From assembly GCA_013288815.1 (NCBI GenBank), contig JABDBD010000001.1, forward strand, positions 124,001 through 188,000: a stretch of 64,000 nt of DNA. Direction: 5' to 3'. The stretch's first letter is position 1. Every line of letters begins with the position of its first letter. Made by a program: the position numbers and the translations under genes. This document shows positions 55,756 to 64,000 of the stretch, piece after piece. The DNA is from Gammaproteobacteria bacterium (GTDB taxonomy: Bacteria; Pseudomonadota; Gammaproteobacteria; DSM-16500). The notes under the pieces are model-generated. The model ran no database searches. It worked only from the letters and a program-made list of their open reading frames with translations, and was not told where the DNA came from.

Positions 55756-55944
55756 TTAAACTTCCTCTACTGATACTAAATAATGTGCTTTATTAATCAT
55801 ACCGCGAATACACGGTTCATTATTAACAAGTACAGATTGTTGCATGCGTCGTAAGCCTAAACCTTTTATACACAGCTTATGTTTAGGTTGCGCTCCATTT
55901 AAACTTCGTATAAGAGTAACTTTTAGTTTTTTTTTCATAGTCAT
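55756..55944 (-). CDS. rpmD: 50S ribosomal protein L30
   Basis: 62 residues, with [20 protein letters not shown] and [20 protein letters not shown] typical of L30. An ATG two codons into the frame (55938) could also serve as start. Packed between rpsE and rplO with two-base gaps. Confidence 0.95.
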   Translation of the reverse strand: MTMKKKLKVTLIRSLNGAQPKHKLCIKGLGLRRMQQSVLVNNEPCIRGMINKAHYLVSVEEV

Positions 55945-55946
55945 AT

Positions 55947-56456
55947 CTAATTTCCAGTAATCTCTTCAACCGTTTTACCACGTTTAGCAGCGATAAATTC
56001 AGGAGTGCATAAGTGTCCCAGCGCTGACAAAGTAGCTCTCACGACGTTAATTGGATTAGCTGATCCAACAATCTTTGCCAGTACGTTCTTTACCCCTAAT
56101 ACTTCGAAGACTGCTCTCATTGCACCACCTGCAATAATACCAGTACCGTCTGATGCGGGTTTCATAAACACTTTAGTCGCACCATGTTTCCCAATTACTT
56201 GGCAATGAAGTGTCCCTTCTTTTAGTACGACTTGGTGCATATTTTTTCTAGCACTCTCTAATGCCTTTTGAATAGCGACAGGAACCTCCCGTGCTTTCCC
56301 TCTGCCTACACCAATACGCCCCTTACCATCGCCCACTACGGTTATTGCAGCAAAACTAAATATCCTGCCACCTTTTACTACCTTAGCATTTCGCGATACA
56401 GCAACTAGTTTTTCTTGAAGCCCATCACTCTTTGTTGTTTGGTCATAACTTGCCAT
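55947..56456 (-). CDS. rpsE: 30S ribosomal protein S5
   Basis: 169 residues; [40 protein letters not shown] and [20 protein letters not shown] are diagnostic. Helps decoding accuracy and mRNA unwinding at the entry channel. Confidence 0.97.
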   Translation of the reverse strand: MASYDQTTKSDGLQEKLVAVSRNAKVVKGGRIFSFAAITVVGDGKGRIGVGRGKAREVPVAIQKALESARKNMHQVVLKEGTLHCQVIGKHGATKVFMKPASDGTGIIAGGAMRAVFEVLGVKNVLAKIVGSANPINVVRATLSALGHLCTPEFIAAKRGKTVEEITGN

Positions 56457-56465
56457 ATATAGCCC

Positions 56466-56822
56466 TTAAAATTCTAATCCACCTTCTCTAGCAGCTTCCG
56501 CTAACGCTTTGACTCTTCCATGATAATTAAATCCAGACCTATCAAACGCTACTTTTCGTATACCTGCTTTTATGGCACGCTCAGCAACAACTTTACCAAC
56601 CAACCTAGCTGCTTCGACATTACCGGTTTGCATTGATTGCGTCCTAACTAACTTGTCAACGGTAGAAGCACACACTAGTACAGTTGATCCAGATGGTGCT
56701 ATTACTTGTGCATAAATATGTCTGGGTGTTCTATGCACGCATAACCGATGAGATTCATGTTCTCGAATCTTCATTCTTCCTCTTTTAGCTCTTCGTAACC
56801 TAGATATTTTTTTATTCATCAC
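56466..56822 (-). CDS. rplR: 50S ribosomal protein L18
   Basis: 118 residues, with [20 protein letters not shown] and [20 protein letters not shown]. 5S rRNA-binding protein in its normal position between rplF and rpsE. Confidence 0.97.
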   Translation of the reverse strand: MMNKKISRLRRAKRGRMKIREHESHRLCVHRTPRHIYAQVIAPSGSTVLVCASTVDKLVRTQSMQTGNVEAARLVGKVVAERAIKAGIRKVAFDRSGFNYHGRVKALAEAAREGGLEF

Positions 56823-56830
56823 ACTGCCCT

Positions 56831-57406
56831 TTACTTCTTTTTCGTTTCTTTTCGTACTATATTCTCATCTGAATATCGAATCCCCTTTCCTTTGTAGGGC
56901 TCTGGACCTCTATAATTACGAATTTTAGATGAAACAAGGCCAACTAAATCTTTATTCACACCTTTGACCAAAATCTCAGTTGGTGTAGGTGTTTCTATAA
57001 CCACCCCTTCGGGTATTTCAAAATCAATTGGATGTGAATAACCTAAAGTTAGCCCAAGAACTTTACCTTTTGCTTGTGCCTTATAACCTACACCAACCAA
57101 TAATAATTTACGTTCGAATAGATGTGTAACTCCATAAATCATATTTGATATTTTAGCTCTTGTAGTTCCTGTTATTGACTTTAGAAGCTTTTCACCTGAA
57201 CCAGTACGACAGTATCCGGATTTTGGGTCAGACTTAACTGTAATATAGCCATCATCTATAGTCACATTAACAAATGGATGGATAGATACAGAAAAGTGAC
57301 CTTTTGGTCCCTTAATATCTAAGTCCTGTCCGTTAACATTAATATGTACCCCAGCAGGTATCATAACTGGCTTTCGGCCTACTCTTGATGTTGAAACAAC
57401 TGACAT
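56831..57406 (-). CDS. rplF: 50S ribosomal protein L6
   Basis: 191 residues, slightly longer than the usual 177 because of an extended start ([20 protein letters not shown]) and lysine-rich end. The signature [14 protein letters not shown] is intact. Confidence 0.97.
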   Translation of the reverse strand: MSVVSTSRVGRKPVMIPAGVHINVNGQDLDIKGPKGHFSVSIHPFVNVTIDDGYITVKSDPKSGYCRTGSGEKLLKSITGTTRAKISNMIYGVTHLFERKLLLVGVGYKAQAKGKVLGLTLGYSHPIDFEIPEGVVIETPTPTEILVKGVNKDLVGLVSSKIRNYRGPEPYKGKGIRYSDENIVRKETKKK

Positions 57407-57418
57407 ACTTACTCTCCA

Positions 57419-57814
57419 TTACTCAACCGTACATAATACTTCACCACCCAGCTTTTTAGCTCGAGCTGAGCGTTCAGTCATAACACCTTTTGATGTAGAA
57501 ATAATTGCTATTCCCATTCCCGCAAGTACGGTTGGCAGTTCGTTTGTTCTTTTGTATACCCGTAGCCCAGGACGGCTAACTCGTTTGATCTTCTCAATAA
57601 CTGATTTACCTTGATAATATTTTAATGTCACATTCAAATCATTCTTGCCAGCTTCATTTACTTCTTTAAATGATTCAATGTACCCTTCATCCTGCAATAC
57701 TGTAAGGATAGCTTTCTTAAGTTTTGAGCAGGGTAAACTTACTCTCATTTCGTTCACAGCTTGTGCATTTCTCAAGCGTGTTAACATATCCGCAACTGGG
57801 TCTTGCATTGACAT
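57419..57814 (-). CDS. rpsH: 30S ribosomal protein S8
   Basis: 131 residues, starting [20 protein letters not shown] with GAGGTGG upstream, and ending in the S8 signature around [18 protein letters not shown]. In E. coli S8 represses translation of the spc operon. Confidence 0.97.
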   Translation of the reverse strand: MSMQDPVADMLTRLRNAQAVNEMRVSLPCSKLKKAILTVLQDEGYIESFKEVNEAGKNDLNVTLKYYQGKSVIEKIKRVSRPGLRVYKRTNELPTVLAGMGIAIISTSKGVMTERSARAKKLGGEVLCTVE

Positions 57815-57841
57815 TTAGGACCACCTCTAACTTTTTAAAAT

Positions 57842-58147
57842 TTACCAACTAGCTTTATGCATACCAGGAACCAATCCGTTCATAACAGCATGACGCATAT
57901 GTATCCTGCATAATCCTGTTAAACGGTTATATGCGCGTGATCTGCCACATAATCGGCAACGACTACGTTGACGCGTCACACTTGAATCACGAGGAAGCGA
58001 CAGTAGCTTTTGCTGCGCATCCCATCGATCTTCTTCACTAATATTCATATTACTAATCGTCTCTTTTAATATTTCCCGCTTTTCACGAAATTTCGTGTTT
58101 AACAGGACACGTTTCTTTTCTCGCTCTACCATTGAAACTTTAGCCAT
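57842..58147 (-). CDS. rpsN: 30S ribosomal protein S14 with CCCH residues
   Basis: 101 residues, so the long form of S14, which normally lacks zinc ligands. Here C64-R-L-C67 and C80-R-I-H83 (CRLCGRSRAYNRLTGLCRIH) could bind zinc. The C-terminus GLVPGMHKASW is standard. Sits between rplE and rpsH. Confidence 0.96.
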   Translation of the reverse strand: MAKVSMVEREKKRVLLNTKFREKREILKETISNMNISEEDRWDAQQKLLSLPRDSSVTRQRSRCRLCGRSRAYNRLTGLCRIHMRHAVMNGLVPGMHKASW

Positions 58148-58149
58148 AG

Positions 58150-58704
58150 CTATAAACTCACTTCTTTTTCTTTAAATGGGAAATTAAAAGCTTCTAAAAG
58201 CGCATGAGCTTCCTTGTCACTGTTAGCAGAAGTTGTAATCGTAATATCAAGCCCTCTCAGAGAGTCAACCTTATCATATTCTATCTCAGGAAATACTATC
58301 TGCTCTTTAAAACCAAGACTATAATTGCCTCGGCCATCAAAAGATTTGCTACTCAACCCACGAAAGTCCCTTACTCTTGGTAATGCTATAGTTATTAAGC
58401 GATCCAAAAATTCGTACATTCGCACACCTCGCAATGTAACCTTACATCCTATTGGCCACCCCTCTCTTAGCTTGAACCCTGCTATAGATTTGCGCGATAC
58501 AGTTGGAATTGGTTTTTGACCTGCAATCCTTTCAAGTTCAGACATACCAGATGAAATAATCTTTTTATCTTCCATTGCCTTACCCAAACCCATATTAAGT
58601 GTGATTTTAGTAATATGTGGCACCTGCATCACTGATGTATATTTAAATCTATCTTTCAAGATGTTAATTATTTCTGTACGATAATGATCAAGCAATCTAG
58701 CCAT
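58150..58704 (-). CDS. rplE: 50S ribosomal protein L5
   Basis: 184 residues; [20 protein letters not shown] and [20 protein letters not shown] are typical. Binds 5S rRNA and contacts S13 across the subunit interface. Confidence 0.97.
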   Translation of the reverse strand: MARLLDHYRTEIINILKDRFKYTSVMQVPHITKITLNMGLGKAMEDKKIISSGMSELERIAGQKPIPTVSRKSIAGFKLREGWPIGCKVTLRGVRMYEFLDRLITIALPRVRDFRGLSSKSFDGRGNYSLGFKEQIVFPEIEYDKVDSLRGLDITITTSANSDKEAHALLEAFNFPFKEKEVSL

Positions 58705-58718
58705 AACTCACCCGTTAT

Positions 58719-59045
58719 TTATACTTGTATGTCAACCACTTCATTAGTGGATTTAAAATAGCGTACTTTACGCCCGTCCTCTAAAACACGAATCCCTATA
58801 CGGCTACCTTTTTGAGTCGATGGATTATAAAGCATCACGTTAGCGGCTTGTATTGGAATAGATTTTATTATAATCCCACCACGATCACCTGCATTTGGGT
58901 TAGCTTTAACATGTTTTTTTACTGTATTAATACCTTCTATAACTAATTTATTTTCTTTTGCGAGAATATTTATTATAGTTCCTCTTTTTCCCTTATCTCT
59001 TCCAGTGATAACAACTACTTCATCACCTTTTTTTAGTCTATTCAT
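58719..59045 (-). CDS. rplX: 50S ribosomal protein L24
   Basis: 108 residues with the KOW motif KKGDEVVVITGRDKGKRGTI at the N-terminus. Early assembly initiator of the large subunit. Confidence 0.97.
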   Translation of the reverse strand: MNRLKKGDEVVVITGRDKGKRGTIINILAKENKLVIEGINTVKKHVKANPNAGDRGGIIIKSIPIQAANVMLYNPSTQKGSRIGIRVLEDGRKVRYFKSTNEVVDIQV

Positions 59046-59067
59046 GTGGTTAGTCTCTGGTCGATAT

Positions 59068-59436
59068 TTATAGCACTTCTGGTGCTAGTGAAATGATTTT
59101 CATAAAGTTATCCCCACGCAACTCACGTGTAATAGGTCCGAAGATCCTAGTGCCTATTGGTTGCATTTGAGCATTTAATATTACAACAGCATTTTCATCA
59201 AATCTAATCAGCGATCCATCAGGCCGTCTAATACCTTTGCATGTTCTTACTATTACTGCATTGAGTACTTCCCCTTTCTTTACTTTTCCCCGAGGAATTG
59301 CTTCTTTCACACTAACTTTAATAACGTCACCTATACTGGCATAGCGACGATGTGAGCCCCCCAATACCTTTATACACATCACGCGACGCGCACCACTATT
59401 GTCTGCCACATCCAGAATCGACTGTGTTTGAATCAT
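59068..59436 (-). CDS. rplN: 50S ribosomal protein L14
   Basis: 122 residues, starting [20 protein letters not shown] and ending [17 protein letters not shown]. First gene of the spc group, about 100 bases after rpsQ; that gap is the natural S10/spc boundary. Confidence 0.97.
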   Translation of the reverse strand: MIQTQSILDVADNSGARRVMCIKVLGGSHRRYASIGDVIKVSVKEAIPRGKVKKGEVLNAVIVRTCKGIRRPDGSLIRFDENAVVILNAQMQPIGTRIFGPITRELRGDNFMKIISLAPEVL

Positions 59437-59539
59437 GACTCAACTCCAAATTATGACGGAAATAAAGACCGCCAATACTATCACTATCATTCATGTTTGA
59501 AAAAGGAAAAATACAAAAATATATAAATTTTATTTTAGA

Positions 59540-59818
59540 CTATTCACCTTGTCCGTTTTCTATCCGCCCTAGAACTTCCATCAATACCCAGTGCTTAGTC
59601 TTAGAAAGCGGACGGCTATGCGCTATAACAACTAAATCACCTACTTTTCCGACATTTTCATTGTCATGCGCATACATTTTAGTTGAACGCTTAATGTACT
59701 TACCATATAACGGATGTTTAATTTTCCGTTCAACCTGAACAACAATAGTTTTGTCCATTTTATCGCTAATTACCTTTCCAACTACAGTCGTCCGGCTTAA
59801 TATTTTTTGATCTATCAT
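59540..59818 (-). CDS. rpsQ: 30S ribosomal protein S17
   Basis: 92 residues with the OB-fold sequence [20 protein letters not shown] and [24 protein letters not shown] region ([11 protein letters not shown]). Overlaps rpmC by four bases; last gene of the S10 group. Confidence 0.97.
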   Translation of the reverse strand: MIDQKILSRTTVVGKVISDKMDKTIVVQVERKIKHPLYGKYIKRSTKMYAHDNENVGKVGDLVVIAHSRPLSKTKHWVLMEVLGRIENGQGE

Positions 59819-60012
59819 ATTGAAGAACCTTCTTTTTCGCTCAAGATAGTTTTAACTCGTGCTATTTGCTTCCTAACATTTCCAAATAAATGTGGGGAGG
59901 GTGTTTGTCCTATTCCTTTTTGAACACGCAAATTAAACTGTTCTCTCAGCAATGCTAGGATTTCGCTGTTTAACTCTTCGACAGATTTTTTTCTCAATTC
60001 AGTTAGATTCAT
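59815..60012 (-). CDS. rpmC: 50S ribosomal protein L29
   Basis: 65 residues ([20 protein letters not shown]) with the helix-hairpin motif [15 protein letters not shown]. Located at the tunnel exit. Overlaps rplP by one base and rpsQ by four. Confidence 0.96.
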   Translation of the reverse strand: MNLTELRKKSVEELNSEILALLREQFNLRVQKGIGQTPSPHLFGNVRKQIARVKTILSEKEGSSI

Positions 60013-60425
60013 TACATTATCGTCCGACTTTCAAATGTTGATTTAACGGGCAGCTTAGCTGCAGCTAACCGTAAGGCTTCTTTTGCTAAATCTTCAGGAA
60101 CACCTTCTATTTCAAACATCATACGCCCTGGTTGTACTAAAGCAACCCAGTATTCGACATTTCCCTTTCCCTTTCCTTGGCGCACCTCAAGTGGCTTTTT
60201 AGATATAGGCTTGTCTGGAAAAATTCTTATCCAAACTTTACCACCTCTCTTTACATGTCTAGATAAGGCTCTTCGTGCTGCCTCTATTTGACGAGAGGTA
60301 ATACGTCCATGTTCAGTAGCTTTTAATCCAAACTCACCAAAGCTAACTTTATTCCCTCGAGTAGCAACCCCACGGTTGCGACCTTTAAATTGTTTGCGGT
60401 ATTTTGTCCGCTTTGGTTGCAACAT
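60012..60425 (-). CDS. rplP: 50S ribosomal protein L16
   Basis: 137 residues, starting [20 protein letters not shown], with [20 protein letters not shown] and [21 protein letters not shown] target site of A-site antibiotics. Confidence 0.98.
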   Translation of the reverse strand: MLQPKRTKYRKQFKGRNRGVATRGNKVSFGEFGLKATEHGRITSRQIEAARRALSRHVKRGGKVWIRIFPDKPISKKPLEVRQGKGKGNVEYWVALVQPGRMMFEIEGVPEDLAKEALRLAAAKLPVKSTFESRTIM

Positions 60426-60427
60426 TG

Positions 60428-61117
60428 TTACTTCTCCTGTTTAGCTAGAGTTTTATCAGCTGGTAGTCCACTCTCAGCTTGCTCTTTATCACCAATAACT
60501 TCACCTTTAAAAATCCATACCTTCACACCTATAACACCATAAGTAGTGAATGCTTCACCAAGTCCATAGTCTATATCTGCACGCAATGTATGTAGTGGTA
60601 CACGACCCTCCCTATACCACTCACTTCTTGCAATTTCTGCTCCGCCTAAACGACCACTTACACAGATTTTTATTCCCTTAGCACCTAGACGAATCGCTGT
60701 TGTCACAGCACGTTTCATAGCACGCCTAAACATAACTCGTTTTTCTAATTGTTGTGCAATAGACTCTGCTACTAATTTTGCATCTAACTCAGGTTTTCTT
60801 ACTTCTTCAATGCTAATATGAACAGGCACGCCAAGTATTTTATTAATTTCGTCTCTTAATGTGTCGATTTCCTTTCCACTGCGGCCGATAATCACTCCTG
60901 GACGGGCTGTATACACAGTAATCTTTGCATTTCGTGCAGGCCTATCAATTTGAATACGGCTAATGCCAGCCTGTGATAATTTTTTATACAAATACTCGCG
61001 CACTTTAATGTCTGCACACAAGGTGTCCGCAAAATCTTTTGATGGTGCATACCATCTTGATGACCAGTCTTTTACAATACCTAAGCGTATGCCTATGGGA
61101 TGAACTTTTTGTCCCAT
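60428..61117 (-). CDS. rpsC: 30S ribosomal protein S3
   Basis: 229 residues. The KH domain has [20 protein letters not shown]; the C-terminal domain has [20 protein letters not shown]. Part of the mRNA entry channel. Confidence 0.98.
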   Translation of the reverse strand: MGQKVHPIGIRLGIVKDWSSRWYAPSKDFADTLCADIKVREYLYKKLSQAGISRIQIDRPARNAKITVYTARPGVIIGRSGKEIDTLRDEINKILGVPVHISIEEVRKPELDAKLVAESIAQQLEKRVMFRRAMKRAVTTAIRLGAKGIKICVSGRLGGAEIARSEWYREGRVPLHTLRADIDYGLGEAFTTYGVIGVKVWIFKGEVIGDKEQAESGLPADKTLAKQEK

Positions 61118-61123
61118 GACTAA

Positions 61124-61459
61124 TTACTCCTCATCAGACACAATAACGGTTATATGGCAGGTAGGTTTTAAAATTCGACAACCTCGACCTTTAGCTCTAG
61201 CATGCATACGCTTATATGTTGAACCTTGATCCGCAAATACTCTTGCAATTCTTAATTCATCAATATCTGCGCCCTGATTATGTTCTGCATTTGCTATTGC
61301 AGATTCTAATACTTTTATTACAACAGCTGCCGCCTTTTTTGTGCTAAACCGTAATAAATCTAAAGCACGATCAACAGGTAGCCCTCGTACTTGATTACAC
61401 ACCAGTCGGCACTTCTGCGCTGACAGTCTGGCATATTTCAACTTTGCCTCGACTTCCAT
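61124..61459 (-). CDS. rplV: 50S ribosomal protein L22
   Basis: 111 residues from the ATG at 61459 ([20 protein letters not shown]), preceded by AAGGGGAAT. The same frame is open 34 codons further upstream into rpsS, but that part is not L22. The tunnel-lining hairpin [20 protein letters not shown] is intact. Confidence 0.97.
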   Translation of the reverse strand: MEVEAKLKYARLSAQKCRLVCNQVRGLPVDRALDLLRFSTKKAAAVVIKVLESAIANAEHNQGADIDELRIARVFADQGSTYKRMHARAKGRGCRILKPTCHITVIVSDEE

Positions 61460-61481
61460 TATTTTATTCCCCTTGCAAATT

Positions 61482-61775
61482 TCATTGCTTTTGATCTTCT
61501 TTGCCTTTTGCCTTTCTATCACCAGAATGCCCTTTAAACGTTCGTGTAGCTGCAAACTCACCTAGCTTATGCCCTACCATATTTTCAGTGACAAAAACTG
61601 GCACATGTAATCTTCCGTTATGCACTGCAATTGTTAATCCTACCATCTCGGGCAGTATCATTGATCTTCTAGACCAGGTTTTAATCGGTCGCTTATTGTT
61701 TGATGATACAGCCTCTTCAACTTTTTTAATTAAATGCGTATCTACAAACGGTCCTTTTTTTACTGAACGTGGCAC
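61482..61775 (-). CDS. rpsS: 30S ribosomal protein S19
   Basis: 97 residues beginning at a GTG (reads [20 protein letters not shown]), with GAGGGG seven bases upstream. Signature [20 protein letters not shown]. Follows rplB in the S10 operon. Confidence 0.97.
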   Translation of the reverse strand: MPRSVKKGPFVDTHLIKKVEEAVSSNNKRPIKTWSRRSMILPEMVGLTIAVHNGRLHVPVFVTENMVGHKLGEFAATRTFKGHSGDRKAKGKEDQKQ

Positions 61776-61813
61776 GTTTAACCCCTCTAATCTAAATTAC
61801 TACCAAAACAATA

Positions 61814-62638
61814 TTAACCGCGTCTGTCACGTACAATATATTTGCTAGTACGCTTATTTTTACGAGTTTTGTAACCCTTTGTTGGTACTCCCCAAGGAGA
61901 CACTGGATGGCGACCACCTGATGTCTTACCTTCACCACCGCCGTGAGGATGGTCTATCGGGTTCATTGCAACGCCTCTAACAGTGGGTCTAATTCCTTTT
62001 CTTCTTCTTGCGCCAGCATTACCTAATGAAATTAGATTATGTTCTGAATTACTAACTTCACCTACTATAGCTCTACACTCAGATAATACTTTACGCATTT
62101 CTCCAGAACGAAGTCTTAGCGTAGCGTAAGCCCCTTCACGGGCAACTAATTGGACAGATGTCCCAGCACTACGAGCTAGCTGTGCACCCTTTCCTGGTTT
62201 TAATTCAACACAGTGTAAGGTTGACCCAATGGGCATATTGTTTATTGGGAGACAATTTCCTGGCTTTATAGGCGCATCAACTCCAGACACTATTTCATCA
62301 CCAGATTTTATGCCTTTCGGCGCAACAATATACCGTCTTTCGCCATCTGAATAAAGAACTAATGCAATATGCGCACTTCTATTGGGGTCATACTCTAAAC
62401 GCTCAACTTTAGCTATAATACCATCTTTATTTCTCTTAAAATCGATCATACGATATCGTTGCTTATGACCACCACCAATATGCCTACATGTAATTCTGCC
62501 TGAATTATTACGCCCACCAGTCTTATTTTTTTTTACGAGCAATGGTGCATGTGGTTGGCCTTTGTGAAGTTCAGAGCTAGAAATCCTTACAACAAAGCGC
62601 CTCCCTGGAGAGGTTGGTTTAGATTTAACAATTGCCAT
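61814..62638 (-). CDS. rplB: 50S ribosomal protein L2
   Basis: 274 residues; [35 protein letters not shown] and the peptidyl-transferase-proximal [20 protein letters not shown] are diagnostic. It is separated from rplW by 245 bases, unusual for this operon, and has its own predicted promoter. Confidence 0.98.
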   Translation of the reverse strand: MAIVKSKPTSPGRRFVVRISSSELHKGQPHAPLLVKKNKTGGRNNSGRITCRHIGGGHKQRYRMIDFKRNKDGIIAKVERLEYDPNRSAHIALVLYSDGERRYIVAPKGIKSGDEIVSGVDAPIKPGNCLPINNMPIGSTLHCVELKPGKGAQLARSAGTSVQLVAREGAYATLRLRSGEMRKVLSECRAIVGEVSNSEHNLISLGNAGARRRKGIRPTVRGVAMNPIDHPHGGGEGKTSGGRHPVSPWGVPTKGYKTRKNKRTSKYIVRDRRG

Positions 62639-62703
62639 ATTTTCCTCAATATCTCTTCTTTACCGTTATTAATTAAATAAATCAGTTGGCATAGAGCTGC
62701 GCT

Positions 62704-62745
62704 ATTATATAGGCATGCCAGCAAAACTAAAGACCTTTTTACTTT
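62704..62745 (-). promoter_or_regulatory. Internal promoter candidate before rplB
   Basis: In the 245-base rplW-rplB gap the minus strand carries a perfect TATAAT (62704-62709) in TATATAAT, followed by the GC-rich discriminator AGCGCAGC, as in stringently controlled ribosomal promoters. The -35 is weak (CTTTAG at 17 bases). It lies about 65 bases before the rplB start. Confidence 0.55.
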
Positions 62746-62883
62746 AAGCTGTATATTTATTTAAAAAAGCTTATCTGCTTATATCTGAATCTGTCTTATA
62801 GTTATAATTTTTTGATAACCTTTATACTAATCTAGATACTTATCTAAATTTACCCAGCTTCTGATTCATTGTTGTAATATTTA

Positions 62884-63177
62884 TTAGCTACTTGCAAAAC
62901 TTATCTCACATCCTTCACAAAGCTTGACATATGCTTTCTTCCAAGCCTTACTACGTCCTTCAATCTTACCAAAGCGCTTGGGTTTTGTTTTTACATTTAA
63001 AACACGAACTGAACTAACTTCGGTTTTGAATAGAAACTCTATTGCTGATTTAATTTCATCTTTGGCAGCATCAGGTACTACTTTAAATACATACTCGCGC
63101 CTCTTTTCAGTCGCAATAGATGCTTTTTCAGAGATATGAGGCGATAAAATCACCTTCAAAAGGCGTTCATTGCTCAT
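62884..63177 (-). CDS. rplW: 50S ribosomal protein L23
   Basis: 97 residues; [20 protein letters not shown] and the [20 protein letters not shown] segment are typical. Docking site of trigger factor and SRP at the tunnel exit. Overlaps rplD by four bases. Confidence 0.97.
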   Translation of the reverse strand: MSNERLLKVILSPHISEKASIATEKRREYVFKVVPDAAKDEIKSAIEFLFKTEVSSVRVLNVKTKPKRFGKIEGRSKAWKKAYVKLCEGCEISFASS

Positions 63178-63785
63178 TTTAGAAACTCCTCAAATTGTTT
63201 CATCGCGTCTATAGTAATTAATACGTTATCAGCTTTAACCAGCGAAACTGGGTCTATACTCATTACATCACAAACACTTACCTTGTTTAGATTGCGTGAT
63301 GATAAATATAAGTTTTCGTCCACAGATTCTGTAATAATTAATGCATTATCATTAATATTTAATTTACTTAACATATTTAATAAGTTTGAGGTTTTATGTG
63401 AATCCACCTTAAACGTGTCAACCACACAAAGTCTTTCTACTCTAATTAACTCAGACATTATTGAGCGCAATGCTGCTCGAAACATTTTCTTATTTACTTT
63501 CTGAGCATAACTTCGTGGTTTAGCAGCAAAAACAACACCACCTTTTCTCCATATAGGACTTCTAATTGTACCTGCCCTAGCCCGACCTGTTCCTTTTTGT
63601 CTCCACGGCTTAATACCTCCGCCACGAACTTCGGATCGTGTTTTCTGTGCCTGTGTTCCAGCTCTCCCTCCTGCAAGAAATGCTGTTACAACCTGGTGAA
63701 TTAGAGGCTCATTAAACTCACAAGCAAAAATATTATCTGCAACTTCAACTTTTTTATTTTTAGAACCAATTAAATTTAATTCCAT
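63174..63785 (-). CDS. rplD: 50S ribosomal protein L4
   Basis: 203 residues, with the tunnel loop around [20 protein letters not shown] and [15 protein letters not shown]. In E. coli L4 autoregulates the S10 operon; the leader lies outside this window. Overlaps rplC by one base. Confidence 0.97.
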   Translation of the reverse strand: MELNLIGSKNKKVEVADNIFACEFNEPLIHQVVTAFLAGGRAGTQAQKTRSEVRGGGIKPWRQKGTGRARAGTIRSPIWRKGGVVFAAKPRSYAQKVNKKMFRAALRSIMSELIRVERLCVVDTFKVDSHKTSNLLNMLSKLNINDNALIITESVDENLYLSSRNLNKVSVCDVMSIDPVSLVKADNVLITIDAMKQFEEFLK

Positions 63786-64000
63786 TAGTGAACCCCCTTC
63801 ATGCTCATTTTAACCGCGGGGCGAATAATTACATCACCACCAGGAGCACCTGGCACTACACCCTTTATTAGAAGTAAATTCCTATCTACATCGATACGTA
63901 CAATTTGTTGAGACTGAATAGTACGTTTAACATTACCTAACTGTCCGCACATTTTCTTGCCTTTAAACACCTTTCCCGGTGATTGTCGTTGCCCAATTGA
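63785..64000 (-). CDS. rplC: 50S ribosomal protein L3 (N-terminal part beyond window)
   Basis: Only the last 71 codons are inside the window. Reading begins [20 protein letters not shown] and ends with [20 protein letters not shown], the C-terminal region of L3. The glutamine that PrmB methylates in E. coli corresponds to the Q in this SIGQ segment or just before it. Confidence 0.95.
   Translation of the reverse strand, partial: SIGQRQSPGKVFKGKKMCGQLGNVKRTIQSQQIVRIDVDRNLLLIKGVVPGAPGGDVIIRPAVKMSMKGVH

Overview
The window reads as chromosome of a gammaproteobacterium, AT-rich by eye. It most resembles an intracellular member of the Legionellales (Legionella/Coxiella/Berkiella-like). Supporting this are the gammaproteobacterial core gene orders (rpsB-tsf-pyrH-frr-uppS-cdsA-bamA, ndk-rlmN-pilW-hisS-yfgM-bamB-der, yajQ-minCDE, and the S10-spc-alpha ribosomal superoperon). 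They sit next to very large proteins with eukaryote-like features: ankyrin repeats, a DXD glycosyltransferase, and long coiled-coil proteins without signal peptides. These look like secreted effectors. The species is inferred, not proven.

Layout. 1-9.1 kb: a minus-strand envelope/translation cluster. An IS110-family element sits between cdsA and bamA, where dxr and rseP are usually found. 9.2-16 kb: divergent map-sodB, then a clpB-uspA-coiled-coil operon with a good heat-shock promoter. 16-24 kb: an effector-like block with a 1667-residue nitrilase-like/ankyrin protein, a small coiled-coil protein, a thioesterase and a TcdA/B-type glycosyltransferase. 24-25.9 kb: mostly non-coding DNA and a one-polypeptide regulator (winged helix, histidine-kinase-type ATPase, DUF4325/STAS-like) preceded by three helically phased direct repeats.

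25.9-32.5 kb is a compact integrative island in the 3' end of tRNA-Ser(CGA). Both att copies and paired arm-type integrase sites can be seen at its ends. It carries KilA-N, a MarR-SDR pair, two tyrosine recombinases, a helix-turn-helix/zinc protein, an AlpA regulator and a frameshifted gene. It has no conjugation genes.

32.6-37.2 kb: yqjD-yqjE-yqjK-like genes, rlmN-ndk, a Rieske ferredoxin and an mtaD-like deaminase. 37.4-41.9 kb: a second giant ankyrin protein with a probable GT-B glycosyltransferase C-terminus. 42-47.8 kb: a BON lipoprotein, a pilW remnant, and hisS bracketed by two oppositely oriented long palindromic repeats, then yfgM-bamB-der. 48.2-50.5 kb: yajQ-minCDE. 50.8-64 kb: rplQ to rplC, with an internal promoter between rplW and rplB, an N-terminally extended S11 and an S14 with an unusual CCCH set.

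The two conserved neighbourhoods that normally hold the MEP isoprenoid genes dxr and ispG both lack them here. This fits the use of the mevalonate route reported for Legionella and Coxiella, but the genes could also lie elsewhere.
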